This document shows, piece after piece, positions 36,498-43,968 of a stretch of 64,000 bases of DNA. The translations under genes and the position numbers were made by a program. The first letter of the stretch is position 1; each line of letters begins with the position of its first letter. The notes under the pieces are model-generated. The model saw only the letters and a list, made by a program, of their open reading frames with translations, was not told where the DNA came from and did no database searches. The DNA is taken from the NCBI RefSeq assembly GCF_000716445.1, contig NZ_JNWK01000028.1:1-64000 (forward strand). The letters run 5' to 3'. The DNA comes from Streptomyces wedmorensis. Its GTDB lineage: Bacteria > Actinomycetota > Actinomycetes > Streptomycetales > Streptomycetaceae.

Positions 36498-37648
36498 CGG
36501 TCCGCCTGCCGCTTCCCGACGGCTCCACGCGCGCGTACACCCCGCGCACGGAGCCCCTCTCGACCTCCACGGCCGGCCCGCCGGCCTCCCGTACGGTCTT
36601 CTCCGCCGCGCACGTCGTCGCCGACCCGTACGCCGACACCACCCCCGACGGCCCCGCCGCCGTCGACTGGGACGCCACCCTCGCCTTCCGCCGCCACCTC
36701 TGGTCCCACGGCCTCGGGGTCGCCGAGGCCATGGACACCGCGCAGCGCGGGATGGGCCTCGACTGGGCCGGGGCGGCCGAGCTGATCCGCCGCTCGGCCG
36801 CCGAGGCGAAGGCCGTCGGCGGCCGGATCGCCTGCGGCGTCGGCACCGACCAACTCACCGGCCCCGCCGACCTGGTGGCGGTCCGCGAGGCGTACGAGGA
36901 GCAGCTCGCGCTCGTCGAGGAGACCGGCTCCCAGGCGATCCTGATGGCCTCCCGCGCGCTCGCCGCCGCGGCCGAGGACCGGGACGACTACCTCGACGTC
37001 TACGGCCACCTCCTCCGCCAGGCGAGCGAACCGGTGGTCCTGCACTGGCTGGGCCCGATGTTCGACCCCGCCCTGGAGGGGTACTGGGGCTCGGCGGACC
37101 TCGACGCCGCCACCGAGACCTTCCTGGAGGTGATCGCGGCCCACCCCGACAAGGTCGACGGCATCAAGGTCTCCCTCCTCGACGCCGGCCGCGAGGTCGC
37201 CCTGCGCCGCCGCCTCCCCGAGGGCGTCCGCTGCTACACGGGCGACGACTTCCACTACCCGGAGCTGATCGCCGGGGACGAACAGGGCTTCAGCCACGCG
37301 CTGCTCGGCATCTTCGACCCCCTGGGCCCGCTGGCGGCCGAGGCGGTCAGGACGCTGGACACCGGTGACGTCGACGGCTTCCGCAAGATCCTCGACCCCA
37401 CCGTCGCCCTCTCCCGGCACCTCTTCGAGACCCCCACCCGCTTCTACAAGACGGGCGTGGTGTTCCTCGCCTGGCTGGCCGGCCACCAGGACCACTTCGC
37501 GATGGTCGGCGGCCTCCAGTCCGCCCGCTCCCTCCCGCACCTCGCCCGCGCCTACGAACTCGCCGACGGCCTCGGCCTGTTCCCGGACCCGGCCCGCGCG
37601 GAGTCCCGGATGCGCTCGCTCCTCACCGTGTACGGAGTCCCGCAGTGA
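36494..37648 (+). CDS. DUF993 TIM-barrel protein
   Basis: The 384-residue protein starts at a GTG that overlaps the preceding stop (GTGA). It matches the DUF993 type: FSAAHVVADPYADTTPDGPA, SHGLGVAEAMDTAQRGMGLD, LHWLGPMFDPALEGYWGSAD and DGIKVSLLDAGREVALRRRL. DUF993 proteins look like distant dihydrodipicolinate-synthase-type aldolases or lyases; KVDGIKVSLLD could hold a Schiff-base Lys. Its place between a dehydrogenase and a sugar isomerase-like protein suggests it splits or dehydrates the oxidised intermediate. The exact reaction is unknown. Confidence 0.85.
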   Translation: MTVRLPLPDGSTRAYTPRTEPLSTSTAGPPASRTVFSAAHVVADPYADTTPDGPAAVDWDATLAFRRHLWSHGLGVAEAMDTAQRGMGLDWAGAAELIRRSAAEAKAVGGRIACGVGTDQLTGPADLVAVREAYEEQLALVEETGSQAILMASRALAAAAEDRDDYLDVYGHLLRQASEPVVLHWLGPMFDPALEGYWGSADLDAATETFLEVIAAHPDKVDGIKVSLLDAGREVALRRRLPEGVRCYTGDDFHYPELIAGDEQGFSHALLGIFDPLGPLAAEAVRTLDTGDVDGFRKILDPTVALSRHLFETPTRFYKTGVVFLAWLAGHQDHFAMVGGLQSARSLPHLARAYELADGLGLFPDPARAESRMRSLLTVYGVPQ

Positions 37649-38448
37649 ACCTCGACCGCTTCGGCATCAACCAGATGACGGTCAAGCAGCTGGCCCTGCC
37701 CGAGCTGGTCGCCCAGTGCGTCCGGCTCGGCGTCCCGGGCGTCGGGCTGTGGCGCGAACCGGTCCGGGAGTACGGGTTGGAGGCCGCCGCCGACCTGGTA
37801 CGGGACGCGGGCCTCACCGTCACCACCCTCTGCCGGGGCGGCTTCTTCACCTCGGACGGCTGGGAGGCGGAGAACCGCGCGGCGATAGACGAGGCCGTGA
37901 CGCTCGGCACCGACACCCTCGTCCTGGTCTCCGGCGGCCTCACCCCCGCCTGCCCCGACCTCCCCTCGGCCCGGGCCCGCATCACCGAGGCCATCGGCGC
38001 CCTCGCCCCCTACGCCGGGGAGCGCGGCGTCCGCCTCGCCATCGAGCCCCTCCACCCGATGTACGCCTCCGACCGGTGCGCGGTCTCCACCCTCGACCAG
38101 GCCCTGGAGATCGCCGAGCACTTCCCGGCATCCCAGGTCGGCGTCACCGTCGACACCTACCACCTGTGGTGGGACGACCGGGCCCCGGCCGCCGTGGAAC
38201 GCGCGGGCGCCGCCGGCCGCGTCCACTCCTTCCAGCTCGCCGACTGGACCACCCCGCTCCCGGCCGGAGTCCTCAACGGCCGCGGCCAGTTGGGCACCGG
38301 CGCCATCGACCTCCGCGCCTGGGCCGACCTCCTGGACAAGGCCGGCTACACGGGCCCGGTCGAGGTGGAACTCTTCAACGACGACCTGTGGGCGAGGGAC
38401 GGCGTCGAGGTCCTGGAGGAGACCCTGGAGGCGTTCCTGGCCGTCTGA
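37645..38448 (+). CDS. Xylose-isomerase-like TIM-barrel sugar isomerase/epimerase
   Basis: The 267-residue protein overlaps the DUF993 stop by four bases. It is an AP_endonuc_2/xylose-isomerase-like barrel: FGINQMTVKQLALPELVAQC, LAIEPLHPMYASDRCAVSTL with the metal-ligand Glu, GVTVDTYHLWWDD with Asp and His, and GPVEVELFNDDLWARDG with the last Glu. Such proteins isomerise or epimerise keto sugars and inosose-type compounds. It ends the LacI-controlled operon. Confidence 0.88.
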   Translation: MNLDRFGINQMTVKQLALPELVAQCVRLGVPGVGLWREPVREYGLEAAADLVRDAGLTVTTLCRGGFFTSDGWEAENRAAIDEAVTLGTDTLVLVSGGLTPACPDLPSARARITEAIGALAPYAGERGVRLAIEPLHPMYASDRCAVSTLDQALEIAEHFPASQVGVTVDTYHLWWDDRAPAAVERAGAAGRVHSFQLADWTTPLPAGVLNGRGQLGTGAIDLRAWADLLDKAGYTGPVEVELFNDDLWARDGVEVLEETLEAFLAV

Positions 38449-38449
38449 C

Positions 38450-38480
38450 CCCGGGCGGGCGACCGGGTCACCCGCCCGGG
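38450..38480. terminator. Terminator overlapping the vapC 3' end
   Basis: A 10-base-pair stem (CCCGGGCGGG with CCCGCCCGGG, 11-base loop) lies between the convergent isomerase and vapC genes and includes the vapC stop codon. Confidence 0.65.
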
Positions 38481-38884
38481 TGCCGCACGTCCTGTTGTTC
38501 GACTTCCTTGAGGACGCGGGCGGCCGTGGCGAAGTCGTTGTCCCCGTGCAGGAGGGTCAGGCCGTGATGGACGGCCGTGGCGCACAGCAGGAGGTCCACC
38601 ACCCCCGCGGCCCTGTGCTGACCCTTCCGCGTCAGCTTGTACTGGGCGGATTCCACCCATCGCCACGCGCCCTTCGGAACGCGGACGGCCGCGAACATGG
38701 CGGAGAGGTCCTCGTCGATCTCGTCGCGGTCGTCAGCACTGGTGGCGCTGAACAGGATCTCCGCCCGGGTGGCCTCGCACATGCCGATGGCGCCGGTCTC
38801 GATCTCCGCTTCCCAGCGTCGCTGCGCCGCCGGATCGGTGCCGAGGTGGACGTACGCGCTCGTGTCGACGAGGTAGGTGATCAC
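38468..38884 (-). CDS. vapC: VapC-type PIN-domain RNase toxin
   Basis: The 138-residue protein is a PIN domain: MITYLVDTSAYVHLG with the first Asp, CEATRAEILFSA with the Glu, GVVDLLLCATAVHHGLTLLH with the third acid and GDNDFATAARVL with the last. These acids bind Mg for single-strand RNA cleavage. Its GTG start overlaps the vapB stop (GTGA), the usual antitoxin-toxin coupling. tRNA or rRNA cleavage is known for the family but not shown here. Confidence 0.92.
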   Translation of the reverse strand: MITYLVDTSAYVHLGTDPAAQRRWEAEIETGAIGMCEATRAEILFSATSADDRDEIDEDLSAMFAAVRVPKGAWRWVESAQYKLTRKGQHRAAGVVDLLLCATAVHHGLTLLHGDNDFATAARVLKEVEQQDVRHPGG

Positions 38885-39117
38885 TCGGGGTTCCCGCCGC
38901 GCTGGGCGGCCTTACGGTCCTCCCAGTGCCGGCGTGTGGCCTCCAGCTCCCCCCGCGCGCCACGCTCCGCGAGGCGCTGGAAGGCGGCGCGGCGGCGGTG
39001 ACGCCTTATGACCTCTTCCAGCGCCGTGTTGATGGTGTCCTTCTTCGTGGTCGTGCCGAGCAGTCGCGCGGCCTCGGCGAGCACGTCGTCGTCCACGTCG
39101 ACGTTGGTCACTGCCAT
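38881..39117 (-). CDS. vapB: VapB-type antitoxin
   Basis: The 78-residue protein starts MAVTNVDVDDDVLAEAARLL, with a short ribbon-helix-helix-like N-terminus (TTTKKDTINTALEEVIRRHR) and a charged C-terminal tail that would wrap the toxin. The ATG at 39117 is preferred over longer frames because the fold begins there. It precedes vapC and probably represses the pair together with it. Confidence 0.9.
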   Translation of the reverse strand: MAVTNVDVDDDVLAEAARLLGTTTKKDTINTALEEVIRRHRRRAAFQRLAERGARGELEATRRHWEDRKAAQRGGNPE

Positions 39118-39194
39118 GATCGACCTCCCTGTGTTCCATGCGGGAGGAAGGCCCACATTTCATACACGGTAGTCGGGGGACGTTTCCCGCGGTG

Positions 39195-39656
39195 CTACTT
39201 CTTCGTGCCGCCGCCCAGCAGGTCGCCCAGGCCGCCTCCCTTCTTCGTGGCGGCGCGCTTGGTGAGGGCGGCGAGGACCACCGGGACGAGGATGTCGACG
39301 GCGCGGTCGACCGTCGCAGGGGGGAGGCCGGTGCGCTTGGCGACGGCCTTCGCGGCCGGTTTGGCGAGCTTGGCGAGCACGCCGGCCATCAGTCCGCCAC
39401 TCACCAGGCCGCCGAGGGTGGCGACGCCCTGGAGGGGCGGCTCGGGCGAGGTCACCTCGTCGACGGCGGCGCGGACCTCGTCCGCGCTGCTCGGCTCGGA
39501 CGCGGCCTGGCGCAGTTCGCCGGAGAGCTCCGCGACCGAACCGCCCACGAGCTCCCGGGCCCCGGCGGCGTCCGTGCCGACGAGCCCGGCGATCTCCTGG
39601 AGCCGGTCGTCGCCGAGTTCGGTCAGGACCTCGTCCTGGAATGAAGAGTCAGCCAT
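39195..39656 (-). CDS. DUF937-family protein
   Basis: The 153-residue protein starts MADSSFQDEVLTELGDDRLQ. It has the DUF937 look: helical N-terminus (LQEIAGLVGTDAAGARELVG), Gly-rich middle (GVATLGGLVSGGLMAGVLAK) and VDRAVDILVPVVLAALTKRA, ending in a Gly/Lys tail (GGGLGDLLGGGTKK). Role is unknown for the family. It is divergent from the helicase gene across 100 bases. Confidence 0.8.
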   Translation of the reverse strand: MADSSFQDEVLTELGDDRLQEIAGLVGTDAAGARELVGGSVAELSGELRQAASEPSSADEVRAAVDEVTSPEPPLQGVATLGGLVSGGLMAGVLAKLAKPAAKAVAKRTGLPPATVDRAVDILVPVVLAALTKRAATKKGGGLGDLLGGGTKK

Positions 39657-39756
39657 GGCGGAAACGCTACGGTTCATCCCGTTTCCCGGCACCCCGGGGG
39701 AGGGGCGTCCACAGGTACCCGGCACCGGTGTCCGAGGCCTTCGCTACGGTCGGTGT

Positions 39757-41982
39757 ATGTCGAACGAGGGTCGCGGGCCGGCGGTGGTCGAAGGGGTCCT
39801 GGAGCGGATCACCTATGCCAACGAGGAGAGCGGGTACACGGTCGCCCGGGTCGACACGGGCAGGGGGGCCGGGGACCTGCTGACGGTGGTCGGGGCGCTG
39901 CTGGGCGCCCAGCCGGGGGAGTCGCTGCGGATGGAGGGGCGCTGGGGCTCCCATCCGCAGTACGGGAAGCAGTTCACCGTCGACAACTACACGACGCTCC
40001 TGCCCGCCACCATCCAGGGCATCCGCCGGTATCTGGGGTCGGGTCTCGTGAAGGGCATCGGGCCCGTCTTCGCCGACCGCATCACGCAGCACTTCGGGCT
40101 CGACACCCTCGACATCCTCGAGGAGTCGCCCGCGCGGCTGATCGAGGTCCCCGGGCTCGGCCCGAAGCGGACGAAGAAGATCACGGCCGCCTGGGAGGAA
40201 CAGAAGGCGATCAAGGAGGTGATGGTCTTCCTCCAGGGGGTCGGCGTCTCCACCTCGATCGCGGTGCGCATCTACAAGAAGTACGGGGACGCATCGATCT
40301 CCGTCGTGCGGAACCAGCCGTACCGGCTCGCCGCCGACGTCTGGGGCATCGGCTTCCTCACCGCCGACAAGATCGCCCAGGCCGTCGGCATCCCGCACGA
40401 CAGCCCGGACCGGGTGAAGGCCGGCCTGCAGTACGCCCTGTCGCAGTCGACCGACCAGGGCCACTGCTTCCTGCCCGAGGAGCGGCTGATCGCCGACGGG
40501 GTGAAGCTCCTCCAGGTCGACACGGGCCTGGTCATCGAGTGCCTCGCCGAGCTCGCGGAGGACCCCGAGGGGGTCGTACGGGAGGTGGTGCCCGGCCCCG
40601 AGGGGACGCCGGTGACCGCCGTGTTCCTGGTGCCGTTCCACCGGGCCGAGCTGTCGCTCGCGGGCCGGCTGCGACGGCTGCTGCGGACGGAGGAGGACCG
40701 CATGCCGGCCTTCCGGGACGTGGCCTGGGACAAGGCGCTGGCGTGGCTCGCCGACCGCACCGGGGCCTCGCTGGCGCCCGAGCAGGAGGAGGCGGTACGG
40801 CTCGCGCTGACCCGGAAGGTCGCGGTCCTGACGGGCGGCCCGGGCTGCGGCAAGTCCTTCACGGTCCGTTCGATCGTGGAGCTGGCGCGGGCGAAGAAGG
40901 CCAAGGTGGTGCTCGCGGCGCCGACCGGCCGGGCCGCCAAGCGGCTCGCCGAGCTGACGGGCGCCGAGGCCTCCACCGTCCACCGGCTCCTGGAGCTGAA
41001 GCCGGGCGGTGACGCGGCCTACGACGGGGACCGGCCCCTCGACGCCGACCTGGTCGTCGTCGACGAGGCCTCCATGCTCGACCTCCTGCTGGCGAACAAG
41101 CTGGTCAAGGCGGTGGCACCGGGTGCCCACCTGCTGCTCGTGGGAGACGTCGACCAGCTGCCGTCGGTCGGCGCCGGTGAGGTCCTCGGCGACCTGCTGG
41201 CCCCCGGCAGCCCCGTACCGGCCGTGCGGCTGACCCGGATCTTCCGGCAGGCGCAGCAGTCCGGGGTGGTCACCAACGCCCACCGGATCAACGCCGGTAC
41301 CCCGCCCCTCACTCAGGGCCTGCCGGACTTCTTCCTGTTCGTCGAGGAGGAGACCGAGGACGCCGCCCGGGTCGCCGTGGACGTCGCCGCCCGCCGGATC
41401 CCGGCGAAGTTCGGCCTCGACCCCCGCCGGGACGTCCAGGTCCTCGCCCCCATGCACCGCGGCCCGGCGGGCGCGGGCTCGCTCAACGGCCTGCTCCAGC
41501 AGGCGATCACGCCGGCCCGTCCGGACCTCGCGGAGAAGCGGTTCGGGGGCCGGGTCTTCCGGGTCGGCGACAAGGTCACCCAGATTCGCAACAACTACGA
41601 GAAGGGGGCCAACGGGGTCTTCAACGGCACGGTCGGCGTCGTCACGGAGCTGGACACCGTCGAACAGCGGCTGACCGTGCGGACGGACGAGGACGAGGAG
41701 GTGCCGTACGACTTCGACGAGTTGGACGAACTCGCGCACGCGTACGCGGTCACCATCCACCGCTCGCAGGGCAGCGAGTATCCGGCGGTGGTGATTCCGG
41801 TCACCATGAGCGCCTGGATGATGCTCCAGCGGAACCTGCTCTACACGGCCGTGACCCGGGCCCGGAAGCTGGTCGTGCTGGTCGGCTCCCGCCGGGCGAT
41901 CGCCCAGGCGGTGCGTACGGTCTCCGCGGGCAGGCGCTTTACCGCACTGGCCCACCGGCTCACAGGGGAGTCCCTCGTGTGA
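39757..41982 (+). CDS. recD2: RecD2-type ATP-dependent DNA helicase
   Basis: The 741-residue helicase has an N-terminal OB-like region (VVEGVLERITYANEESGYTV), helix-hairpin-helix repeats (GLVKGIGPVFADRITQHFGL, LIEVPGLGPKRTKKITAAWE) and the SF1 motor: Walker A LTGGPGCGKSFTVRSIVELA near residue 360, LVVVDEASMLDLLLANKLVK near 431, LLVGDVDQLPSVGAGEVLGD, and motif VTIHRSQGSEYPAVVIPVTM near 665. RecD2 unwinds DNA 5' to 3' and works without RecBC. The ATG has no ribosome site; a TACGGT -10 element (39745-39750) ends six bases before it, so the mRNA may be leaderless. Confidence 0.93.
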   Translation: MSNEGRGPAVVEGVLERITYANEESGYTVARVDTGRGAGDLLTVVGALLGAQPGESLRMEGRWGSHPQYGKQFTVDNYTTLLPATIQGIRRYLGSGLVKGIGPVFADRITQHFGLDTLDILEESPARLIEVPGLGPKRTKKITAAWEEQKAIKEVMVFLQGVGVSTSIAVRIYKKYGDASISVVRNQPYRLAADVWGIGFLTADKIAQAVGIPHDSPDRVKAGLQYALSQSTDQGHCFLPEERLIADGVKLLQVDTGLVIECLAELAEDPEGVVREVVPGPEGTPVTAVFLVPFHRAELSLAGRLRRLLRTEEDRMPAFRDVAWDKALAWLADRTGASLAPEQEEAVRLALTRKVAVLTGGPGCGKSFTVRSIVELARAKKAKVVLAAPTGRAAKRLAELTGAEASTVHRLLELKPGGDAAYDGDRPLDADLVVVDEASMLDLLLANKLVKAVAPGAHLLLVGDVDQLPSVGAGEVLGDLLAPGSPVPAVRLTRIFRQAQQSGVVTNAHRINAGTPPLTQGLPDFFLFVEEETEDAARVAVDVAARRIPAKFGLDPRRDVQVLAPMHRGPAGAGSLNGLLQQAITPARPDLAEKRFGGRVFRVGDKVTQIRNNYEKGANGVFNGTVGVVTELDTVEQRLTVRTDEDEEVPYDFDELDELAHAYAVTIHRSQGSEYPAVVIPVTMSAWMMLQRNLLYTAVTRARKLVVLVGSRRAIAQAVRTVSAGRRFTALAHRLTGESLV

Positions 41983-42034
41983 AAGATCACGGGGGCTACC
42001 GGAACCGGGGCGAAGGGGGCAGGATGTGTAGGTT

Positions 42035-42053
42035 GGCGGCACTGAGTGCCGCC
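42035..42053 (+). promoter_or_regulatory. 19-base palindrome at the likely citA transcription start
   Basis: GGCGGCACTGAGTGCCGCC is a perfect 9-base inverted repeat around one central G. A -10-like TAGGTT (42029-42034) touches its left end, so it lies at the transcription start and in the roughly 120-base 5' leader of citA. It could be a repressor site or an RNA hairpin. Confidence 0.55.
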
Positions 42054-42160
42054 GAATGGCCCAATGAGCGACCCCGAGTGCACTCTCCTGAGCCAAATGG
42101 GGGATGGTAGAGACAGTCAGGGCACCTCGAAGAAGAGGCACTACGTCGGTGAGGGATGAC

Positions 42161-43450
42161 GTGAGCGACAACTCTGTAGTACTGCGGTACGCGGACGGTG
42201 AATACACCTACCCGGTGGTCGAGAGCACCGTCGGCGACAAGGGCTTCGACATCGGGAAACTCCGAGCCCAGACCGGACTGGTCACCCTGGACAGCGGATA
42301 CGGCAACACCGCCGCCTATAAATCCGCGATCACCTACCTCGACGGTGAGCAGGGCATTCTGCGGTACCGCGGCTACCCCATCGAGCAGCTTGCGGAGCGC
42401 TCCACCTTCCTTGAGGTGGCGTACCTGCTGATCAACGGTGAGCTGCCCAAGGTCGACGAACTGGCGACCTTCAAGAACGAGATCACGCAGCACACGCTCG
42501 TCCACGAGGACGTCAAGAACTTCTTCCGCGGCTTCCCGCGGGACGCCCACCCGATGGCGATGCTGTCCTCGGTGGTCTCCGCGCTGTCCACCTTCTACCA
42601 GGACAGCCACAACCCGTTCGACGAGGAGCAGCGTCACCTCTCCACGATCCGGCTGCTCGCCAAGCTGCCGACGATCGCGGCGTACGCGTACAAGAAGTCG
42701 ATCGGCCACCCGTTCGTCTACCCGCGCAACGACCTCGGGTACGTCGAGAACTTCCTGCGCATGACCTTCTCGGTCCCGGCGCAGGAGTACGACCTGGACC
42801 CGGTCGTCGTCAACGCGCTCGACAAGCTGCTGATCCTGCACGCGGACCACGAGCAGAACTGCTCGACCTCCACCGTGCGTCTGGTCGGCTCCTCGCAGGC
42901 GAACATGTTCGCCTCGATCTCGGCCGGCATCTCGGCCCTGTGGGGCCCGCTGCACGGTGGCGCCAACCAGTCGGTCCTGGAGATGCTCGAGGGCATCAAG
43001 GCCAACGGCGGCGATGTCGACTCCTTCATCCGCAAGGTGAAGAACAAGGAGGACGGCGTCCGCCTGATGGGCTTCGGCCACCGGGTGTACAAGTCCTTCG
43101 ACCCGCGCGCCAAGATCATCAAGGCGGCGGCGCACGATGTCCTCTCGGCCCTCGGCAAGTCCGACGAGCTGCTCGACATCGCGCTCAAGCTGGAGGAGCA
43201 CGCGCTTTCCGACGAGTACTTCGTCTCGCGCAACCTCTACCCGAACGTGGACTTCTACACGGGTCTGATCTACCGCGCCATGGGCTTCCCGACCGAGATG
43301 TTCACGGTCCTCTTCGCCCTCGGCCGCCTCCCCGGCTGGATCGCCCAGTGGCACGAGATGATCAAGGAGCCCGGCTCCCGCATCGGCCGCCCGCGCCAGA
43401 TCTACACCGGCGAGGTCCTCCGCGACTTCGTCCCGGTCGAGGCCCGCTGA
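42161..43450 (+). CDS. citA: Citrate synthase
   Basis: The 429-residue enzyme condenses oxaloacetate and acetyl-CoA in the TCA cycle. It starts MSDNSVVLRYADGEYTYPVV at a GTG four bases after GAGGGA; upstream GTG codons in frame are less likely because the family starts here. Catalytic residues are in LHADHEQNCSTSTVRLVGSS (first His), GFGHRVYKSFDPRAKIIKAA (second His) and the C-terminal Asp near NVDFYTGLIYRAMGFP. The sequence is nearly identical in my memory to S. coelicolor CitA, including length. Confidence 0.97.
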   Translation: MSDNSVVLRYADGEYTYPVVESTVGDKGFDIGKLRAQTGLVTLDSGYGNTAAYKSAITYLDGEQGILRYRGYPIEQLAERSTFLEVAYLLINGELPKVDELATFKNEITQHTLVHEDVKNFFRGFPRDAHPMAMLSSVVSALSTFYQDSHNPFDEEQRHLSTIRLLAKLPTIAAYAYKKSIGHPFVYPRNDLGYVENFLRMTFSVPAQEYDLDPVVVNALDKLLILHADHEQNCSTSTVRLVGSSQANMFASISAGISALWGPLHGGANQSVLEMLEGIKANGGDVDSFIRKVKNKEDGVRLMGFGHRVYKSFDPRAKIIKAAAHDVLSALGKSDELLDIALKLEEHALSDEYFVSRNLYPNVDFYTGLIYRAMGFPTEMFTVLFALGRLPGWIAQWHEMIKEPGSRIGRPRQIYTGEVLRDFVPVEAR

Positions 43451-43488
43451 CGCGGACCTCACCCGACGCGCCCGGCGAGTGAGCCGAA

Positions 43489-43580
43489 GGGGCGCGTCGG
43501 TGTCGAGACGACGAACGCGCGCAGGCCCGACGAAGGAGGGTCGAGCACGATCGTCGTCTCGACACCGGCTCCAGCGCCCC
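43489..43580 (+). other. Long RNA hairpin after citA
   Basis: GGGGCGC (43489-43495) pairs with GCGCCCC (43574-43580), and inside it 43498-43514 pairs perfectly with 43551-43567 (17 base pairs, CGGTGTCGAGACGACGA on the left). The loop is 36 bases. It begins 38 bases after the citA stop and could protect or process the mRNA 3' end. Confidence 0.65.
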
Positions 43581-43611
43581 GGAGGCGAACGGGCCTCGAA
43601 GAGAACGAGAG

Positions 43612-43666
43612 GCGCCCCGCCGTCGATCCCCCCACGGGTCGACGGGCGGGGCGCTTCCCTTTTCCC
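43612..43666 (+). terminator. Intrinsic-type terminator of citA
   Basis: A GC-rich stem (43612-43626 with 43639-43654, one bulged base) is followed by TTCCCTTTTCCC, the most T-rich tract nearby. It lies about 160 bases after citA. Confidence 0.75.
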
Positions 43667-43813
43667 GGTGCGGATTCCCCCCACGGGATCCGGGCCGGGC
43701 GTCTGCGGGTGTGCAGAAGCTACGCGGGTGGGGCGCGATGCGGTCTGCCGGGGTACGTACGGGAGGGCCGCTCAAAGCTCCCCGGTGCACGTGCCCCGGC
43801 CAACGCTTGCCTG

Positions 43814-43856
43814 GAACGTCCCCCAAGACATTCCATGAACGTCCCCCAAGACGTTC
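43814..43856. repeat. Two tandem palindromic sites GAACGTC-N6-GACGTTC between convergent genes
   Basis: GAACGTCCCCCAAGACGTTC at 43837-43856 is a perfect 7-6-7 inverted repeat. A copy with one mismatch (GACATTC) lies at 43814-43833, start-to-start 23 bases. A TAGACT -10-like element follows at 43873-43878, and a 7-codon frame (MVTPQYL) opens at 43892. The neighbouring genes citA and copA both end here, so these look like operators without a gene. Confidence 0.6.
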
Positions 43857-43944
43857 TCGGCATCGCCCACTTAGACTCGCGAACAGCCCAGATGGTTACC
43901 CCCCAATATCTGTGATCTAGATCTCTTTGTGAAGGTCCTGTGCG

Positions 43945-43968
43945 TCACGTGTAGGTGAAATCACGTGA
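43945..43968 (-). terminator. Weak hairpin at the copA stop
   Basis: TCACGTG (43945-43951) pairs with CACGTGA (43962-43968), overlapping the copA stop codon. The stem is only seven base pairs, so termination is uncertain. Confidence 0.4.

Noticed and set aside
43709..43920. Two overlapping plus-strand frames of about 68 codons in the citA-copA gap
   Set aside because: No ribosome site, no coding bias, and they run across the tandem operator sites.
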